Below, one piece after another: positions 1-11,800 of a DNA stretch of 64,000 nucleotides (positions are counted from its first letter, which is position 1; each line of letters starts with the position of its first letter). The stretch is taken from contig CM055101.1 in assembly GCA_029204225.1 (NCBI GenBank), positions 61,339,340 to 61,403,339 of the forward strand, written 5' to 3'. The stretch comes from Diphasiastrum complanatum (Eukaryota > Streptophyta > Lycopodiopsida > Lycopodiales > Lycopodiaceae). The notes under the pieces were generated by a model. That model saw only the letters and a program-made list of their open reading frames with translations. It was not told the DNA's origin and did no database searches. A program made the position numbers and the translations under genes.

Positions 1-322
1 ATAGAGGAGGTCATTTGGAGGCTATTCTACTTTTACAAGTTTTGAACTCTTGGTGATCTTGAAGCTTCTCTTTGAGAGCTTTCTTGATAGTATTGATGGT
101 TTATGTGCCTACACTCACATGAGAGCTATGATCATACTCTAGTTTCAGGCCTAATCTTGTGAATGATTAATAATCATGAATAATGATACCTTACTTTGCC
201 TATTTTGGTGAACTTTTGCTACATTTAGCTATCTTCTTGAATTTTGACTAGTTTCTTGATTTCTTGTATCTCCATTGTAATTTGATGTTTCAATGAATTA
301 GATGTTTGAAAATATTGGCACA
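1..322 (+). repeat. 3' part of the 5' LTR of gypsy-like element E
   Basis: This stretch is a close direct repeat of 17472-17776, with only scattered mismatches over about 300 bp. It ends in CA shortly before a primer binding site at 332, so it is the end of a left LTR whose beginning lies outside the window. The second copy lies after a polypurine tract, as a right LTR should. Boundary at 320-322 is approximate. Confidence 0.8.
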
Positions 323-331
323 TGAAAATTT

Positions 332-343
332 TGGTGTCAGAGC
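332..343 (+). other. Primer binding site of element E
   Basis: The sequence TGGTGTCAGAGC differs at one base from the usual plant site TGGTATCAGAGC, which pairs with the 3' end of initiator methionine tRNA to prime minus-strand DNA synthesis. It directly follows the LTR end and fixes the + orientation of element E. Confidence 0.75.
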
Positions 344-958
344 ATTAGATCCTTTCCCCATCAAATTTGTTGGATTTTGTTAAGTTTGGTAGAGTTTCTT
401 GTTCTAGTTTTCTTGTGATTTTTCAATTTCTAGAAAGCTTTGATTCAATTTTTGACCATTTTATCTTCATTTTTTTTGTGTGTGATTTCTTATTGTAGAT
501 CAGTAGATCTTTTGTTTAGCTTCTTGGAGGTACTGAGATTTTTTGATTTGGAGCTATTATGACCAAGTTATGGCCATTTTAGTGTTTTCATTCCAATTTT
601 AGTTAGTGACAGTTTTTGCAGTCTATTTTTTTCCATTTTGGCTGTACTTTTGGTAGAACTTTATGGCTGTCTATAGGATTGTAAATCTCACTCTTAGCTT
701 GAATCTGAGCCAATTTTTAGCCAATTTGGTTAAAAATTAAGGAAGATATGGCAATTCTTGTGAAGGAGGTATCAAACTAAATTTTTGGATTTGGGGAGAG
801 AATCACTTCAATTCTTCATTCTTGAAGTTTTGTAAATTATTTTTTATTTCTTCATTTTAAAGTTTTCGCCAACTCATTTAAAAAAAATTGACCTAACCCT
901 AACTACCATTTAAAAGATTTAAAAAAAAAAACAAACTTGTTCTCCACGCACCAGGAGC

Positions 959-1088
959 CTCTCTCTCTCTCTCTCTCTACCGTTCTCTCTCATTCGGTTA
1001 AGTTTACTCTCTCTCTATCGTTTCTCTCCTCCGGTTGAGATCTTTCTCTCTCTTCTCTCTCCTGCGGTTGAGATCTCTCTCTCTACCA
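959..1088 (+). repeat. CT-rich block: dinucleotide run and imperfect tandem repeat
   Basis: A pure CT run at 959-978 leads into degenerate copies of a unit of about 35 bases made of CT runs joined by CGGTT-type spacers (for example CGGTTGAGATCT, seen twice). It lies in the leader of element E and nowhere else in the window. No function is evident. Confidence 0.8.
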
Positions 1089-1650
1089 TTGACCTTCTTG
1101 CCAGCCGTGAGAGAATATACAGAAACAGTCTGGAGATTATCATCTGCATCAAAGAAGGCAACCAAGCCATTAGACGTTTAAACTATCACCAACAGCAATC
1201 GGCGCCGTTTATGCAATGTATCGTCCTTCAGAAGCTTTTATGAGCCCTGAGAATAGATGTTCTTTACCCAGCGATGCCGATAAGCGAGTTTACGGCATTC
1301 AAAATCTGTTAAAAAAAAAGTCTAATTTCATCTGCGTTGAAGTGGTAATCAGTGAGATTTGCTCCATCATCACAATGCTGGCTCAATGCAGCAATGTTTG
1401 GCTCATAAAAGCAAAACTCATTGCAGATCTTGAAAATAAAGCTTTCCCATTTCTTCCCAATTTAACTCCCTGTTCATTATCTTTGGATCCTTTATAAGCC
1501 TCTGCAAACTCGCATGTGGACAGCGTCTGGAAGATGATCAAAGTCTCATCAAGATCCCATACATACACTGTCCTGCTATGTGATGTCGGTTCAGAAACCT
1601 TTTTCTCCCTCTCTTCTGTGTGTCGAGCTACTGCTACGTTGCGATCCAGC

Positions 1651-1815
1651 ATCTGCTCTCAACTGAGCTTCTCGACCGAGCATTTCGTGAGTCCGTTCTC
1701 GACCGAGCATTCGTGAGTCCGTTTGACCGAGCATTCGTGAGTCTGCTCTCGACCGAGCATTTCGTGCGTCCGCTCTCAACCGAGCATTTGTCCTCGGCTC
1801 TCAACCGAGCCGAAT
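1651..1815 (+). repeat. Tandem repeat, unit about 30 bp with core CGACCGAGCATT
   Basis: At least five imperfect copies of a unit whose core reads CGACCGAGCATTCGTGAGTC follow each other, with one further core near 1842. Units vary between about 24 and 32 bases, so reading frame is not kept, which argues against a coding repeat. It lies about 350 bp upstream of the gag start of element E. Confidence 0.85.
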
Positions 1816-2169
1816 GCACTCTTGGGGCCACACATCAAAACTCGACCGAGCACTTCCTCTTCACGAGCCCTTCCCAATTTTTTCTATTTTGTTTTACGGT
1901 CTTAAGGAGCACATGGTTCATCCACCTCAGTGACCGAAGAGAAAAAAATGTTGTCAAATTTTGAGATTTTAACGGCTCTCTAATCTTCTACGAGCACAAG
2001 TGTTTCATGGATTTCAAAAAAAAAATTCCAATACTCTTCACATTTTTCTAAGACCCCTATTTCTAAGTCCATTCTTATGTTGTTTCCTACCAAAATTTCA
2101 AATTTCCATATAAATTTCGTGTGCAACGCAGTAAAGAGCAAAAGTGATCATTACGTTGAGTTCAATAAA

Positions 2170-2847
2170 ATGGCACCAAAAAAAACAAGAAATACTAAAG
2201 AAGCTCCTATCAATGAGAATCCGCCTGGAACAGAGAAAATATTAACTAAAGTTTTAATCGCTATACAAGACACTACTGAAGTGAATAAACAAACATGGCA
2301 GCAAATGCAGGAAAGTTCGGATCGACGTTGGGAGAAGATGTTAGAGTTGATGATGTCACGCTTTGAATTTGTGATGAGTACTACTCTACAAAAACAAGAT
2401 GTTTATCAAGGTCAGAATCCTTCTTCTTTTCTAAATGCTTCAACATCTGAAAATCCAGGTCAAGGTAGTTATGGTCATCTAGAGACAATGCGAAACAACA
2501 AGGGAAAGCAACAAGTATGTGATGATCAACCTATTTGGTTGCAACCAACTTTTCCAACACCAAACGATTTTCCACTTCAAGCTTCTGGACTTCATCCTAC
2601 TGGTGTGGCTGCTCAAGATCCACAACAATGGGTACTACAAGAGCTCGAGTCATACAACAAATTCCCATCTCATTATCGAAATGCTATAAATTTTAATACT
2701 CATATGAGTATTATGGATTGTGCTCAAAACAATCAAGGGTTTAAGAGGGATGGTAATGATTTTAAAGATAAAATCTTCATGCCTAACTTCAATGGAAACA
2801 CCGATACTATAGAGGTGGAAGAATGGCTACACAAATTGGATAAATAA
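2170..2847 (+). pseudogene. Truncated gag of Ty3/gypsy-like element E
   Basis: The frame starting at ATG 2170 (MAPKKTRN) runs about 225 codons. It has a coiled-coil-like, Gln/Met-rich N-terminal part and ends in IFMPNFNGNTDTIEVEEWLH, which resembles the segment that precedes the EEW motif of plant retrotransposon gag proteins, where a filament-forming capsid domain should follow. Instead a stop codon occurs at 2845, and eight bases later the LTR of copia element A1 begins at 2856. An in-frame ATG at 2077 exists, but the MAPKK start fits gag better. The matching tail of the element is at 17.1-17.8 kb. The gypsy assignment rests on short similarity and on the tail, so it is moderate. Confidence 0.65.
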
Positions 2848-2855
2848 TTTCAGTT

Positions 2856-3601
2856 TGTCAGAAATGGTGAACTCCTGCAACTTTGCCATGACGCAAAAGT
2901 CAACAAACCTTGACTCGAAGGTTGAACGATTCACGAAGATCAAGCAATTTGCGAAAGTCAATGTGCTTCCAGGACAAACGAAGGACGAACGATTCGCGAA
3001 TCATTTGCGAATATCAAACATGCCTCCAGGACCGCAAAGCGACAAAAAACGAAAAGAAACGAAAGAAACGAAAGAAAATGAAAGAGAATCTTTCGCGCTA
3101 CCAACTGGCAGCTCAATGGGCTTGCAGTCTTAAACTTCACACCCAGCTAAAATGGGTAGTAATAACGGAGAGTAACTGATTAGCTGATTAGTCTTAATTA
3201 CTCTTGTAATTCTCTGTTTAGCTATCTTGTAAACTCCACACAGTGGAGACAAAAACTATTATCTTGGATCAAAATAGATACAGAGAGTAAAGCAGAAAAG
3301 AAAAAGACAAGAAACGAAATAGTTGTGCATGAAAGTCTACCAACGAGTAGAACACATCGAAAGAGCAGAGCGTCAGGCCGCCAACGAGCGAGACACTGAA
3401 GATCTCACTCTAAAAATCAAACTGATCATTGATTGCTCTATTTTTGTGCATCTCCTTATTTTACGCCATCTTGATTGCTAGAATGGAATCTGTTTTGTGA
3501 TGTGTAGTCGCGTGTCTAGGTTCTTGTGAAGCTTTCGCACAAAAGAAAATTCAAAAGAAACAAAATCGTTCACGACAACGAAACCAAACCAGTTCGCGAC
3601 A
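2856..3601 (+). repeat. 5' LTR of copia element A1
   Basis: A 746-bp LTR begins TGTCAGAAATGG and ends CGCGACA, directly followed by a primer binding site. The same LTR family occurs twice on the other strand, at 48981-49726 and 52459-53208, which confirms both ends. It contains several TTCGCGAA or TTTGCGAA motifs. It interrupts the gag frame of element E. No right-hand LTR of this copy was found. Confidence 0.88.
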
Positions 3602-3614
3602 TGGTATTAGAGCC
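3602..3614 (+). other. Primer binding site of copia A1
   Basis: TGGTATTAGAGCC is one base away from the canonical initiator-tRNA-complementary site and abuts the LTR end at 3601. Confidence 0.85.
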
Positions 3615-3664
3615 TCAGGTTATCACTACTGATATCTAAGCAGTGATTTTCTAGACAACACAAT

Positions 3665-4408
3665 ATGGCTACAACGATCTAGACAAGAGTAGCAATCAGT
3701 CTTGATGGCGCAAATTATAGGATATGAAAATTCAAAATCAAAACACTTCTGAAGGGTGAAGACATCTGGTCGGTGACCGAACTCTCAGAGGTGCAGCCTC
3801 CAGAGGGAGACCCGAGGAGAGCTGAATGGATCAGAAAGGATGAGTGTGCAATGGCGATCATCATTTCGTCCATTAATGAAGATCTACTCATCCAGATTGA
3901 AGACTGCGAAAGCAGCCATGCAGCATGGGAAAGATTAAAACAGAAGTATGAAGTGAGAACAACAGCCTCAGTGATGCATCTTCACAATTAGCTGCAATCC
4001 ATACGATGGGATGGCAACCAATTAGATCAGCATGTTGAGAAGATCAGTACGATCTTCTCTCAACTCGCTGCATCAGGACGAGCACCAGGACCCAGCACCA
4101 CAACAACTGATATACATCATGAAGTCTCTACCGACGTCCTATCAGCCGTTGAGAATGCTCATATTGAGTCTACTAGATATGACATTCAACAAAGCGATCA
4201 GTCTTGTTGCTAATAAAAGATTGATGAGGGACAAAGCAGAAGGAAGCAGTGATCAAGAGAAGTCCCTCTTCACGAAAGGAAGGAAGAAAAACAAGAACAA
4301 ACCTAGATTCGAGAAGACGAAGTCCTCGAATCAACAATCTTCTTCCTGTGATCACTGTCACAAACCAGCCATACAGCCAACAAATGTTGGTTCAATCTAG
4401 CAATACCT
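3665..4408 (+). pseudogene. gag of copia A1, broken
   Basis: ATG 3665 opens a frame stopped after five codons. The body reads from about 3720 through the motif EVQPPEGDPRRAEWIRKDE (UBN2-type copia gag), with a further stop at 3989 and a frame change near 4035. The last part, LFTKGRKKNKNKPRF, leads into a CDHCHK zinc knuckle that is cut at 4408. The same gag, with fewer lesions, lies on the other strand at 51495-52393. After 4408 the sequence switches to element B. The integrase and RT of the same family resume on the + strand at 14.2 kb, so 4408 is read as the left edge of a nested insertion, with loss of protease and the integrase N-terminus. Confidence 0.82.
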
Positions 4409-4426
4409 TATCAGCTAAGATCAAAC

Positions 4427-6846
4427 TTAATAGTCTGATACCTTATCTAGCAATACATTCTTCTGTGCTAGAGCTGATCTAAACTTATCAAAATTTTCTC
4501 CAGTAAGTGGCTTAGTGAAAATATCAACTAGTTGTTCTTCTATGCTACAATGAACAACATGAATTTCACGACTCAGCAGCAGGCTGAGATCTGTCATCTC
4601 GAATTGTTCCATGAGGTCTTTCTTGATCATGTCTATCATCTCTTGATTATTTCTCGTGATAATCAAGTCATCAACATAAAGAGCAATCAAATCAACCATA
4701 CCATCAAAGCATAAGACATAAATATTTGGACCAGAATGTGTTCTCACCCATCCCCTTTGAACAAAAGTAAGCATCAATCCTGCTATACCACGCACGTGGT
4801 GCTTGTTTAAGACCATAAAGTGCTTTCTTCAAGTGACATAATTTATTTTCCTGTCCTTTTGCTACAAAGGTTGATCCATGAACACTTCTTCTTCTAACTC
4901 ATCGTTTAGAAAAGCAGATTTCACATCCATCTGATGCAAAGGCCAACCAAAATGTGAAGCTAAAGCAACAAGTAGACGTAGAGTATTCCACTTACAAACC
5001 GGCGCAAAGGTCTCCTCATAGTCGATGCCTTTATTTTGTGCATACCCTTTAATCACCAATCTTGCCTTGTACTTTGCTATACTTCCATCTGCATGGTACT
5101 TAGTCTTGTATACCCATTTGCAACCAATGGGTTTCTTGCCAACTGGTGGTTCTACTAAGTCCCATGTACTATGCTTAGTAATTGACTCCATCTCCTCTCC
5201 CATGGCCTTGACCCAAATGTCATCATCCTTCGCTTCACCATAAGTCGAAGGTTCTTTGCTTTGAATAATGCTAGATAAGAGAGCATAATTTGCTTTATAC
5301 CTTTCAGGTTGAGTCTTCTCTCTTGTTGATCTCCATAGCTCTCGCTGGTTAGATGATCCTGGAAAGTCATCTATGTCGCGGCTCTCCAACAATCTCTCAA
5401 ACCACTTAGGTGATCGGCTTCCTGGTGAAAATGTATCCCATGGTACATCTTTCTCCTTGCGTTTGTCACCTGCAACTTCAATCCTTCTTGCACCAAAAGG
5501 TTTGTCCCTACCTCTCCAACCTGTCTCTTGAGGTTGAGTAGTAGTATCTTGAGATGTATCCTCATGTTCATCACTCAAAAGGTCAATGAATGGATCATCA
5601 TCAGGTGGTATCCTCACTATACCATCTTTCCCATTGGATGTGTCTATCTTCTCAACATCCTCGTCTTCATATATCTTGGATTCATCAAAGATAACATCAT
5701 GGCTTATATGGATCTTGTTTTCCACTGGATCAAAACATCTATACCCCTTCACACGATCATCATATCCTAGGAATATGCACTTGATAGCTTTTACACCAAG
5801 TTCACGTCTCTTTTCCTTAGGAATGTGTACAAAGGCCTTACATCCAAAGATTCGCAAGTGGTTCACCTTTGGCTTCTTCTTTGTGAATGCTTCCTCAGGT
5901 GTTATCTTTGGTATGGCAATGGTAGGACTTCTATTTTGAAGATAGACTGTCGTGCTACATGCTTCTGACCAAAAATCTTTTGGTAGTTTCATCTCAGCTA
6001 GCATAGATCTGGCACTTTCCACATTTCGTACGATTCTTGCGCTCAGCTACACCATTGAGAGCAGGAGTATGAGCTTGCGTAAATTGTCTTTTAATCCCAC
6101 ATTGATCGCAAAGATCATTGAAGTCATTAGACTTGTACTCACCTCCACTATCTGATCTTAGGACTTTGATTTTCCTACCTGTCTGATTTTCAACCAATGC
6201 TTTGAAGCTCTTGAAGTTATCAAATGCATCTGATTTCTTCTTCAAGAAGTAGATTCACGTCTTACGTGACATATCATCAATAAAGGTCATAAAATAGAAG
6301 GCTTTACCTAAGGACATGGTCCTCATAGGCCCGCATAAATCTGTGTGGATTAAATCCCGGATGTTCTTTGAGACTTCCCAAGTTCAAGTGACCAAGCCTC
6401 TTATGCCACAACACAGTTTGCGATGGAATGGATGATACAAGTCCATGTTGCCCCATAATTGTAGCATTCAACCTGTATAATTTTGTATTGGGCTCTCTTA
6501 CTCCATCTGCAATAACTTTGAAATTTTGGTTCACATCCTTTACAAAGCAACGATCATGGGCGAATTCTACTTTCAACTTTTGATCAGTAATGACTCCAAC
6601 AGAAAGTAGATTTTTCTTCAAACCTGGTACATAAAGTACCTCCTTGATCATCCTGCTTTTGCCATCAAGTAGTTGGATTGAAACGGTGCCTATCCCCTTG
6701 ATCTTGCACACCTCACCATTTGCTTGTGAAACAGATGTTCCATTATCCAACACCTTCAAACTACTGAACCAATTCTTGTTACTTGTCATGTGTCTTGTGG
6801 CTCCCAAGTCAATATACCATGCCTGATCATCTTGATTAGATGACAA
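4427..6846 (-). pseudogene. Copia B protease-integrase-RT remnant
   Basis: Reading leftward from 6846, the motif WYIDLGATRHM marks the aspartic protease, with DLGA in place of the usual DSGA. WHKRLGHLNLGSL marks the first half of the integrase zinc domain; the CC half is missing and the frame changes near 6350. Integrase core motifs follow (RSDSGGEYKS, NGVAERKNRT), then a 386-codon frame (4862-6022) with the integrase C-terminus (LRIFGCKAFVHIPKEKRR) and the start of RT (CKWVYKTKY, KARLVIKGYAQ, QMDVKSAFLN). The last frame (4427-4816) keeps YVDD, then jumps from QFEMTDL directly to QLVDIFTKPL at the end of RNase H. This skips the RT C-terminus and almost all of RNase H. Confidence 0.85.
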
Positions 6847-6859
6847 TGCAGATATGAAG

Positions 6860-7495
6860 ATACTAGAGTCTTCAATCTCACCCTCATCGACAAGGTTACC
6901 TGCTTGTTTTGGTTTCCCCTTGCCTTGTTCCGCCAGAAATTTGCGACATTCACTCTTCCAATGGCCCTTTTTACCACAATGGAAGCACTTTCCTTTCTTC
7001 TTAGTTTTACTAGAAGATCCCTTGTCCTCCTGAGACTTGGCAAATTGCTGCTTAGAATTTTTCTTGCCTTTGCCTTTGCCTTATTTTTGGTGTGTCGCAA
7101 GTGCTTGATTGTCAGTATTTTGACGTCTAGCTTACACCACTTCTCTATGTCGCTCTTCCTAAATCAAGATTCATGTGAGCTCGTCAAAGGTTGGCAATCT
7201 TTATCTTGATGCTATTCCGCTCACAAACATCTGATAGGGTTCTGCAATGCCACACATTGCATTGTGCACCAGCTCCACATCACGTATGCGCTCACCAATA
7301 GAATGCAGTCCATCTCTCATTTGGCGGCCTTCTCTCATCACCTGTGACGACTTCCCACACGTCTTTCTCCATCAGTATGTTTTTCATTTTGAATTTCCAC
7401 ACTACATAGTTAGAAATCCCATCCAATTTGCTACTTTCACTCAAAATGGACTCTCCCATGTTTGTCATCGCAAAATTGCTTGAAACTTCTGGCAT
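6860..7495 (-). pseudogene. Copia B gag remnant
   Basis: The frame begins near 7495 and shows YVVWKFKMKNILMEKDVWEV, a typical copia gag N-terminus. It stops at about 7292. Further gag similarity continues in other frames down to a CCHC zinc knuckle, CFHCGKKGHWKSEC, near 6945-6990, followed by a short linker to protease. Several stops and frame changes show that the gene is dead. It lies immediately upstream (to the right) of the protease-integrase remnant, as in a normal gag-pol. Confidence 0.75.
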
Positions 7496-8159
7496 AGGCT
7501 AAAAACAGTATGTCGAGGCCAACAGTGATGTCAGAAGTTGAAAATAATGACCTGCACTTTTTCCCTTACTAGGCCACTCGCCGCTTTTCCACCAATTTGA
7601 AAGCCAAATCGGCGTCGCCTTCCGAAATGCACTCAATCGTCAACTCCTAACAACGTGCCCAGTGGACTGGTAAAATCACTTATAGCGTACTCCGAACACT
7701 TTTTCCATTGCAATCGCTCTGATTTGCTGTACCGTACTTGTAGGTACAGTCCAGGTGCCCTTCGTTTGGAGGTTATAGCCTTTCGTTTGGGTCAAAACGG
7801 GCAAAGGACCCAAAAATAGGGACTTTTCTAGTTTTTGAACTGTTTCTTCACCTTGAAGAAACTTCACTCTTCACTTGTGAAGGGACCCAACTCCAATTTC
7901 AGTATGGAAATTTTTCATGAAGTTGAAGGCTAAAATGCACTTCACTTCTTTAAGGCCCTCTTCAACAACCCTTCAGACTCCATCCAATGGTTGAATCTGA
8001 TCCAACTGTGGATATCCCTTCTAGGTAGCACAATCTGAGCCGTGGATCTTGTAGCTTCTCTATCCAACAGATCTAAGCACTCTTGTGCACTAATGGAGAG
8101 TCTTGTAAGCGCTACCCACTCCGAAACGCTATGCTCTCACCTTGGTTCCACGCGCGAAC
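7496..8159. other. Leader of copia B, left part
   Basis: About 660 bp of non-coding sequence lie between the B gag start and the left end of element C. Because B reads leftward, this is its 5' leader. The remaining few bases of the leader, with the primer binding site, lie to the right of C at 13893-13918. I see no gene in it. Confidence 0.5.
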
Positions 8160-8842
8160 TGTAAAAATTACAGCAAATAAGGATCCTAAAACACTTGAAA
8201 TGATGAGGGAAACAATAGATTATGATTTCATAAGATTAGCACAAGTTGAACCATCAAAATCCATCAAAAATCTATGCTTGAACCTCACTAAATGGCCCAA
8301 ATCCTTGAAGAAGGCTTCACACGTGTGAAAGTACGGCCTCCCACAGTCTGAGTACTGTACACCAGACCTACATTCAATCCTATAATCATTAGTAATCACA
8401 AGTACTCAAACAATTATGAACATAGAGAGCAATTGCACCATTATGAGAGAAAAATCATGAAATTGCTTGATTGATTTTGGTGAGATATCATCACCTATAT
8501 ATACAAGATCCATCACGGTTTTGGGCAGGTATGAGTAGCCCTAAACCTATCCCTAATGCTAATTTTGGTGGATCTTTCATCCCTACCAAGTTAGGGTTGG
8601 AATCTTGGAGATCCCTCAACAATGCAAAAATTACCAAAAATAGCTCCTATTTTTTCTCCCTTGTATCTAAGCATAATTTGGACTCATTCCAAAGGTTCTA
8701 ACACTTAGGTCTACTTGAGAACATCCTTATGAATGGAATCCTATGCTATTTGGCACGTGTGAAAAGCCACATCATGACCATCTAACTATTTACAAGTCAT
8801 ATGACCAAAACTAGTCAAGCTAGAATTGTGAATTTTTAACAC
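8160..8842 (-). repeat. 3' LTR of copia C, full length
   Basis: This 683-bp LTR has near-palindromic ends: on the + strand it begins TGTAAAAATTAC and ends GAATTTTTAACA. On the - strand it carries a TATA-like sequence, TGTATATATAG, at 8495-8505. It has the palindrome CACACGTGTG at 8318-8327 and a related GGCACGTGTG near 8752. It provides the full-length reference for the shortened 5' LTR. Confidence 0.92.
8495..8505 (-). promoter_or_regulatory. Likely TATA box in the 3' LTR of copia C
   Basis: On the - strand the sequence TGTATATATAG lies about 340 bp from the U3 start of the LTR, a usual place for an LTR promoter. The matching segment has been deleted from the 5' LTR, which is the one that would drive transcription of the element. 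Confidence 0.6.
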
Positions 8843-8855
8843 TCCTCCTCACTAT

Positions 8856-11800
8856 CTAGCTTGGTTCAATCATTGCTTTACTAATCACTCCAAGTGATGA
8901 TCTGAACTTCATAAAAGGTGTCTTTTGAAGTGGTTTAGTAAGTAGATCAGCTACACATTCATTGCTTGGAACATGCTCCAAAGCAATCTCCTTGGCTTGC
9001 ACCATTTCTCTCACAAAGTGATGGCATATCTCAATGTGCTTAGATCTTGCATGGAAGATTGGGTTAGATGCAAGGTGTTGGGCTGATATATTGTCATTGT
9101 AGATGATTGGTGCCTCCTCTGAATCCATGATCTTTAGTTCCACCAATAATCTCTTGATCCAAAGTACCTCCTTTGTAGTGGTTGTCAAAGCTTTGTACTC
9201 GGCCTCGGTTGAAGATAGAGATATAGTTTCTTGCTTTTTTGAAAGCCATGAAACCACACCTTCTCCTATGAAAGTTGAATAGGCACTTGTTGATTTCCTA
9301 TCCCTCTTGTCCCCTGCAAAATCTGAATCACTAAATGCATGAAGGTTAATCACATCTCCTCTATATAGAATCCCAAAATCCAATGTACCTGAGATGTATC
9401 TTAGAATCCTCTTAGCCTTTTTCCAATGGATATTCAATGGCTTTTGCATGGATTGGCTCAACCTACATACACTAAAGCTAAGATCTGGTCTAGTTATAGT
9501 GATCCACATTAAGGAACCTATAAGTTGCCTAAACAAAGTGATGTCCATGAAGGATCTTTCATCATCTTCATTTGGTACTTTTACATCTTGCTCCATTGGT
9601 GTGTCAACACTTTTGCATACTTCCATCTTAAACTTCTTCAAAAGACTTTGAGCATAGTTTACTTGACTTATAAAGATAAAATCAGACCCTCTAAGTACTT
9701 CTATGCCTAAGATGAAGTGAAGACACCCTAGATCTACCATCTTGAACTCTAAGGATAGATCTATCTTGTTTTTTTCAATACCATCAACACTATTTCCACT
9801 AATGATGATGTCATCTACATAAATGAGTAAAAGTACAATACCAACATCATCAAACTTAATGTAAAGAGTGGGATCATATTCACTTTGAACAAAAGAAAGT
9901 GAAATAAGATAGCAATGTAGTCTTGAATTCCAAGATCTTGAGGCTTGCTTCAAGCCATAGATGCTTCTTTGGAGATGGCATACTTTGTTCTCCATTCCAT
10001 GCTTGATGAACCCTTGTGGCTGCTCCATATAGATATCTTCTTCCAAAAAACCATTCAAGAAAGCATTAGAGACATCCATTTGACATAGAATCCATCCAAA
10101 ATGTGATGCAAGTGCAATGATTAGTCTTATTGTGACCATCTTGGCCACGGGTGCAAAAGTTTCCTCATAGTCTATCCCTCTCTCTTGAGCATAACCTTTT
10201 GCAACTAATCTTGCTTTATGTTTGTTAACACTCCCATTTGCATTCAACTTAAGCTTGAAGACCCACTTGCATCCTATTACATTCCTTTGAGGTCTCTCAA
10301 CAAGCAACCAAGTTTCATTCTCAATCAAGGCATCATACTCATCCAACATAGCTTTATACCATTCTTTGGAGTTCAATGCATCTTCAACATTAGACGGTTC
10401 TTCAAAACTAGATAAAGCATAAGAAGTGGATGAGATACCCTCAACTTGCTGTCCTTTGCCTTGATATGTGAGCCTTGATGGCTCCACTTTTGCCCTTGAA
10501 GATCTCCTTGGTGTGATAGGTGGGTTTGGTGCTTGCTCCTCCATGAGCTCCTCCTCAAAACCAAGATCTTGCTCCTCGGCCATCTTCTTCTTGATTGTTG
10601 GAGCACTTGAGCCTTCTTCAAGCATATGCATATGATGTTCATCAAAGATGACATCCCTTGAAACAACAAATTTGTTCAAGGATGGGAGATAGACTTTGTA
10701 GCCCTTGCTTGAGCTTGCATATCCAAGCATGATCCCTCTTGTGGAAGATGGATCCTCCTTGGTTCTTGTTTCCAATGGCACATGCACATAACATATACAC
10801 CCAAAAACTTTCAAGTGATTAAGATTGAGTTTCTTTCCATACAACATCTCATAAGGAGTTTTGCCTTCAATTGCTTTGCAAGGCACCCTATTCATCAAGT
10901 AGTTTGCACATACAAGAGACTCACCCCAAAAGGATTTGGGCAAACAAGCATCTAATCTTAAAGCCTTAGAACATTCACATAATGTTCTATTCCTTCTTTC
11001 AGCAACTCCATTTTGTTGAGGAGTGTAAGGACAAGAAGTCTCTTTCTTGATCCCTTCCTCCTCACAAAAGGCCTTGAACTCATTGGAGATGAATTCTCCA
11101 CCATTGTCACTTCTAAGAATCTTGATGCTATGATTATGATGCTTTTCCACAAACAACTTGAACTTTACAAAAGTATCAAATACTTGAGACTTGAAGGAAA
11201 GTAAGAACACCCAACAATATCTTGAGTATTCATCAATGAAGGTTAAAAACATGGATGAACCTCCATTAGATTTGGTGCTAGCAATGTGCACATCCGAGTG
11301 TATGAGTTCAAGAGGATGAGATGACTTTGTGATGGAGTTAGGAAACACCTTCTTATGTGCCTTGGATAAGGCACAAGCTTCACAAACCTTGTCTTCCTTC
11401 CCAATAGACCTTGGTAGGCCTAAAGCATACTCCTCCTTGATCATAGCCTCCATGGAACCCGAGTTGACATGTCCAAGTCTTTTGTGCCATAAAGTAAAGG
11501 TAGATATCTTGCTCTTCTCGGCCAACATGACAACATTAGTATCCACAAATGCATCCAGCTTATAAAGTTTGCCAAGTCTAGTGCCCTTAGCCACTATCTT
11601 ACCCTTCTTCTTGATGAAACATTCATTTGAAGCAAAGTCAACATTGAAACCATTGTCTACCATTTGGCCAACACTTAGTAGATTCTTTGTTATTGTAGGA
11701 ATGTACAAAACACCTTCTATGTTGATCTTTCTGGAAGATCCTAAGCAAAGGGAAATGCTACCAACTCCTTCAATCTTACAAGCTTCATCATTTGCTGTAT

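Larger units (their letters stand above)
344..2169 (+). other. Long leader of element E, non-coding
   Basis: About 1.8 kb separate the primer binding site from the gag start. Short open frames here have no recognisable domain and are partly created by tandem repeats. The leader is AT-rich at first, then has a CT-rich block and a tandem repeat, described separately. Long leaders are known in some plant Ty3/gypsy lineages; which lineage this is cannot be told from the leader. Confidence 0.55.

Noticed and set aside
1216-1964. Several open frames on both strands in the leader of element E
   Set aside because: They are overlapping, domain-free and partly formed by a tandem repeat whose unit length does not keep frame.
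2983-2990. TTCGCGAA as genuine E2F sites
   Set aside because: The match to the E2F consensus is partial and there is no independent support; kept only as a motif observation.
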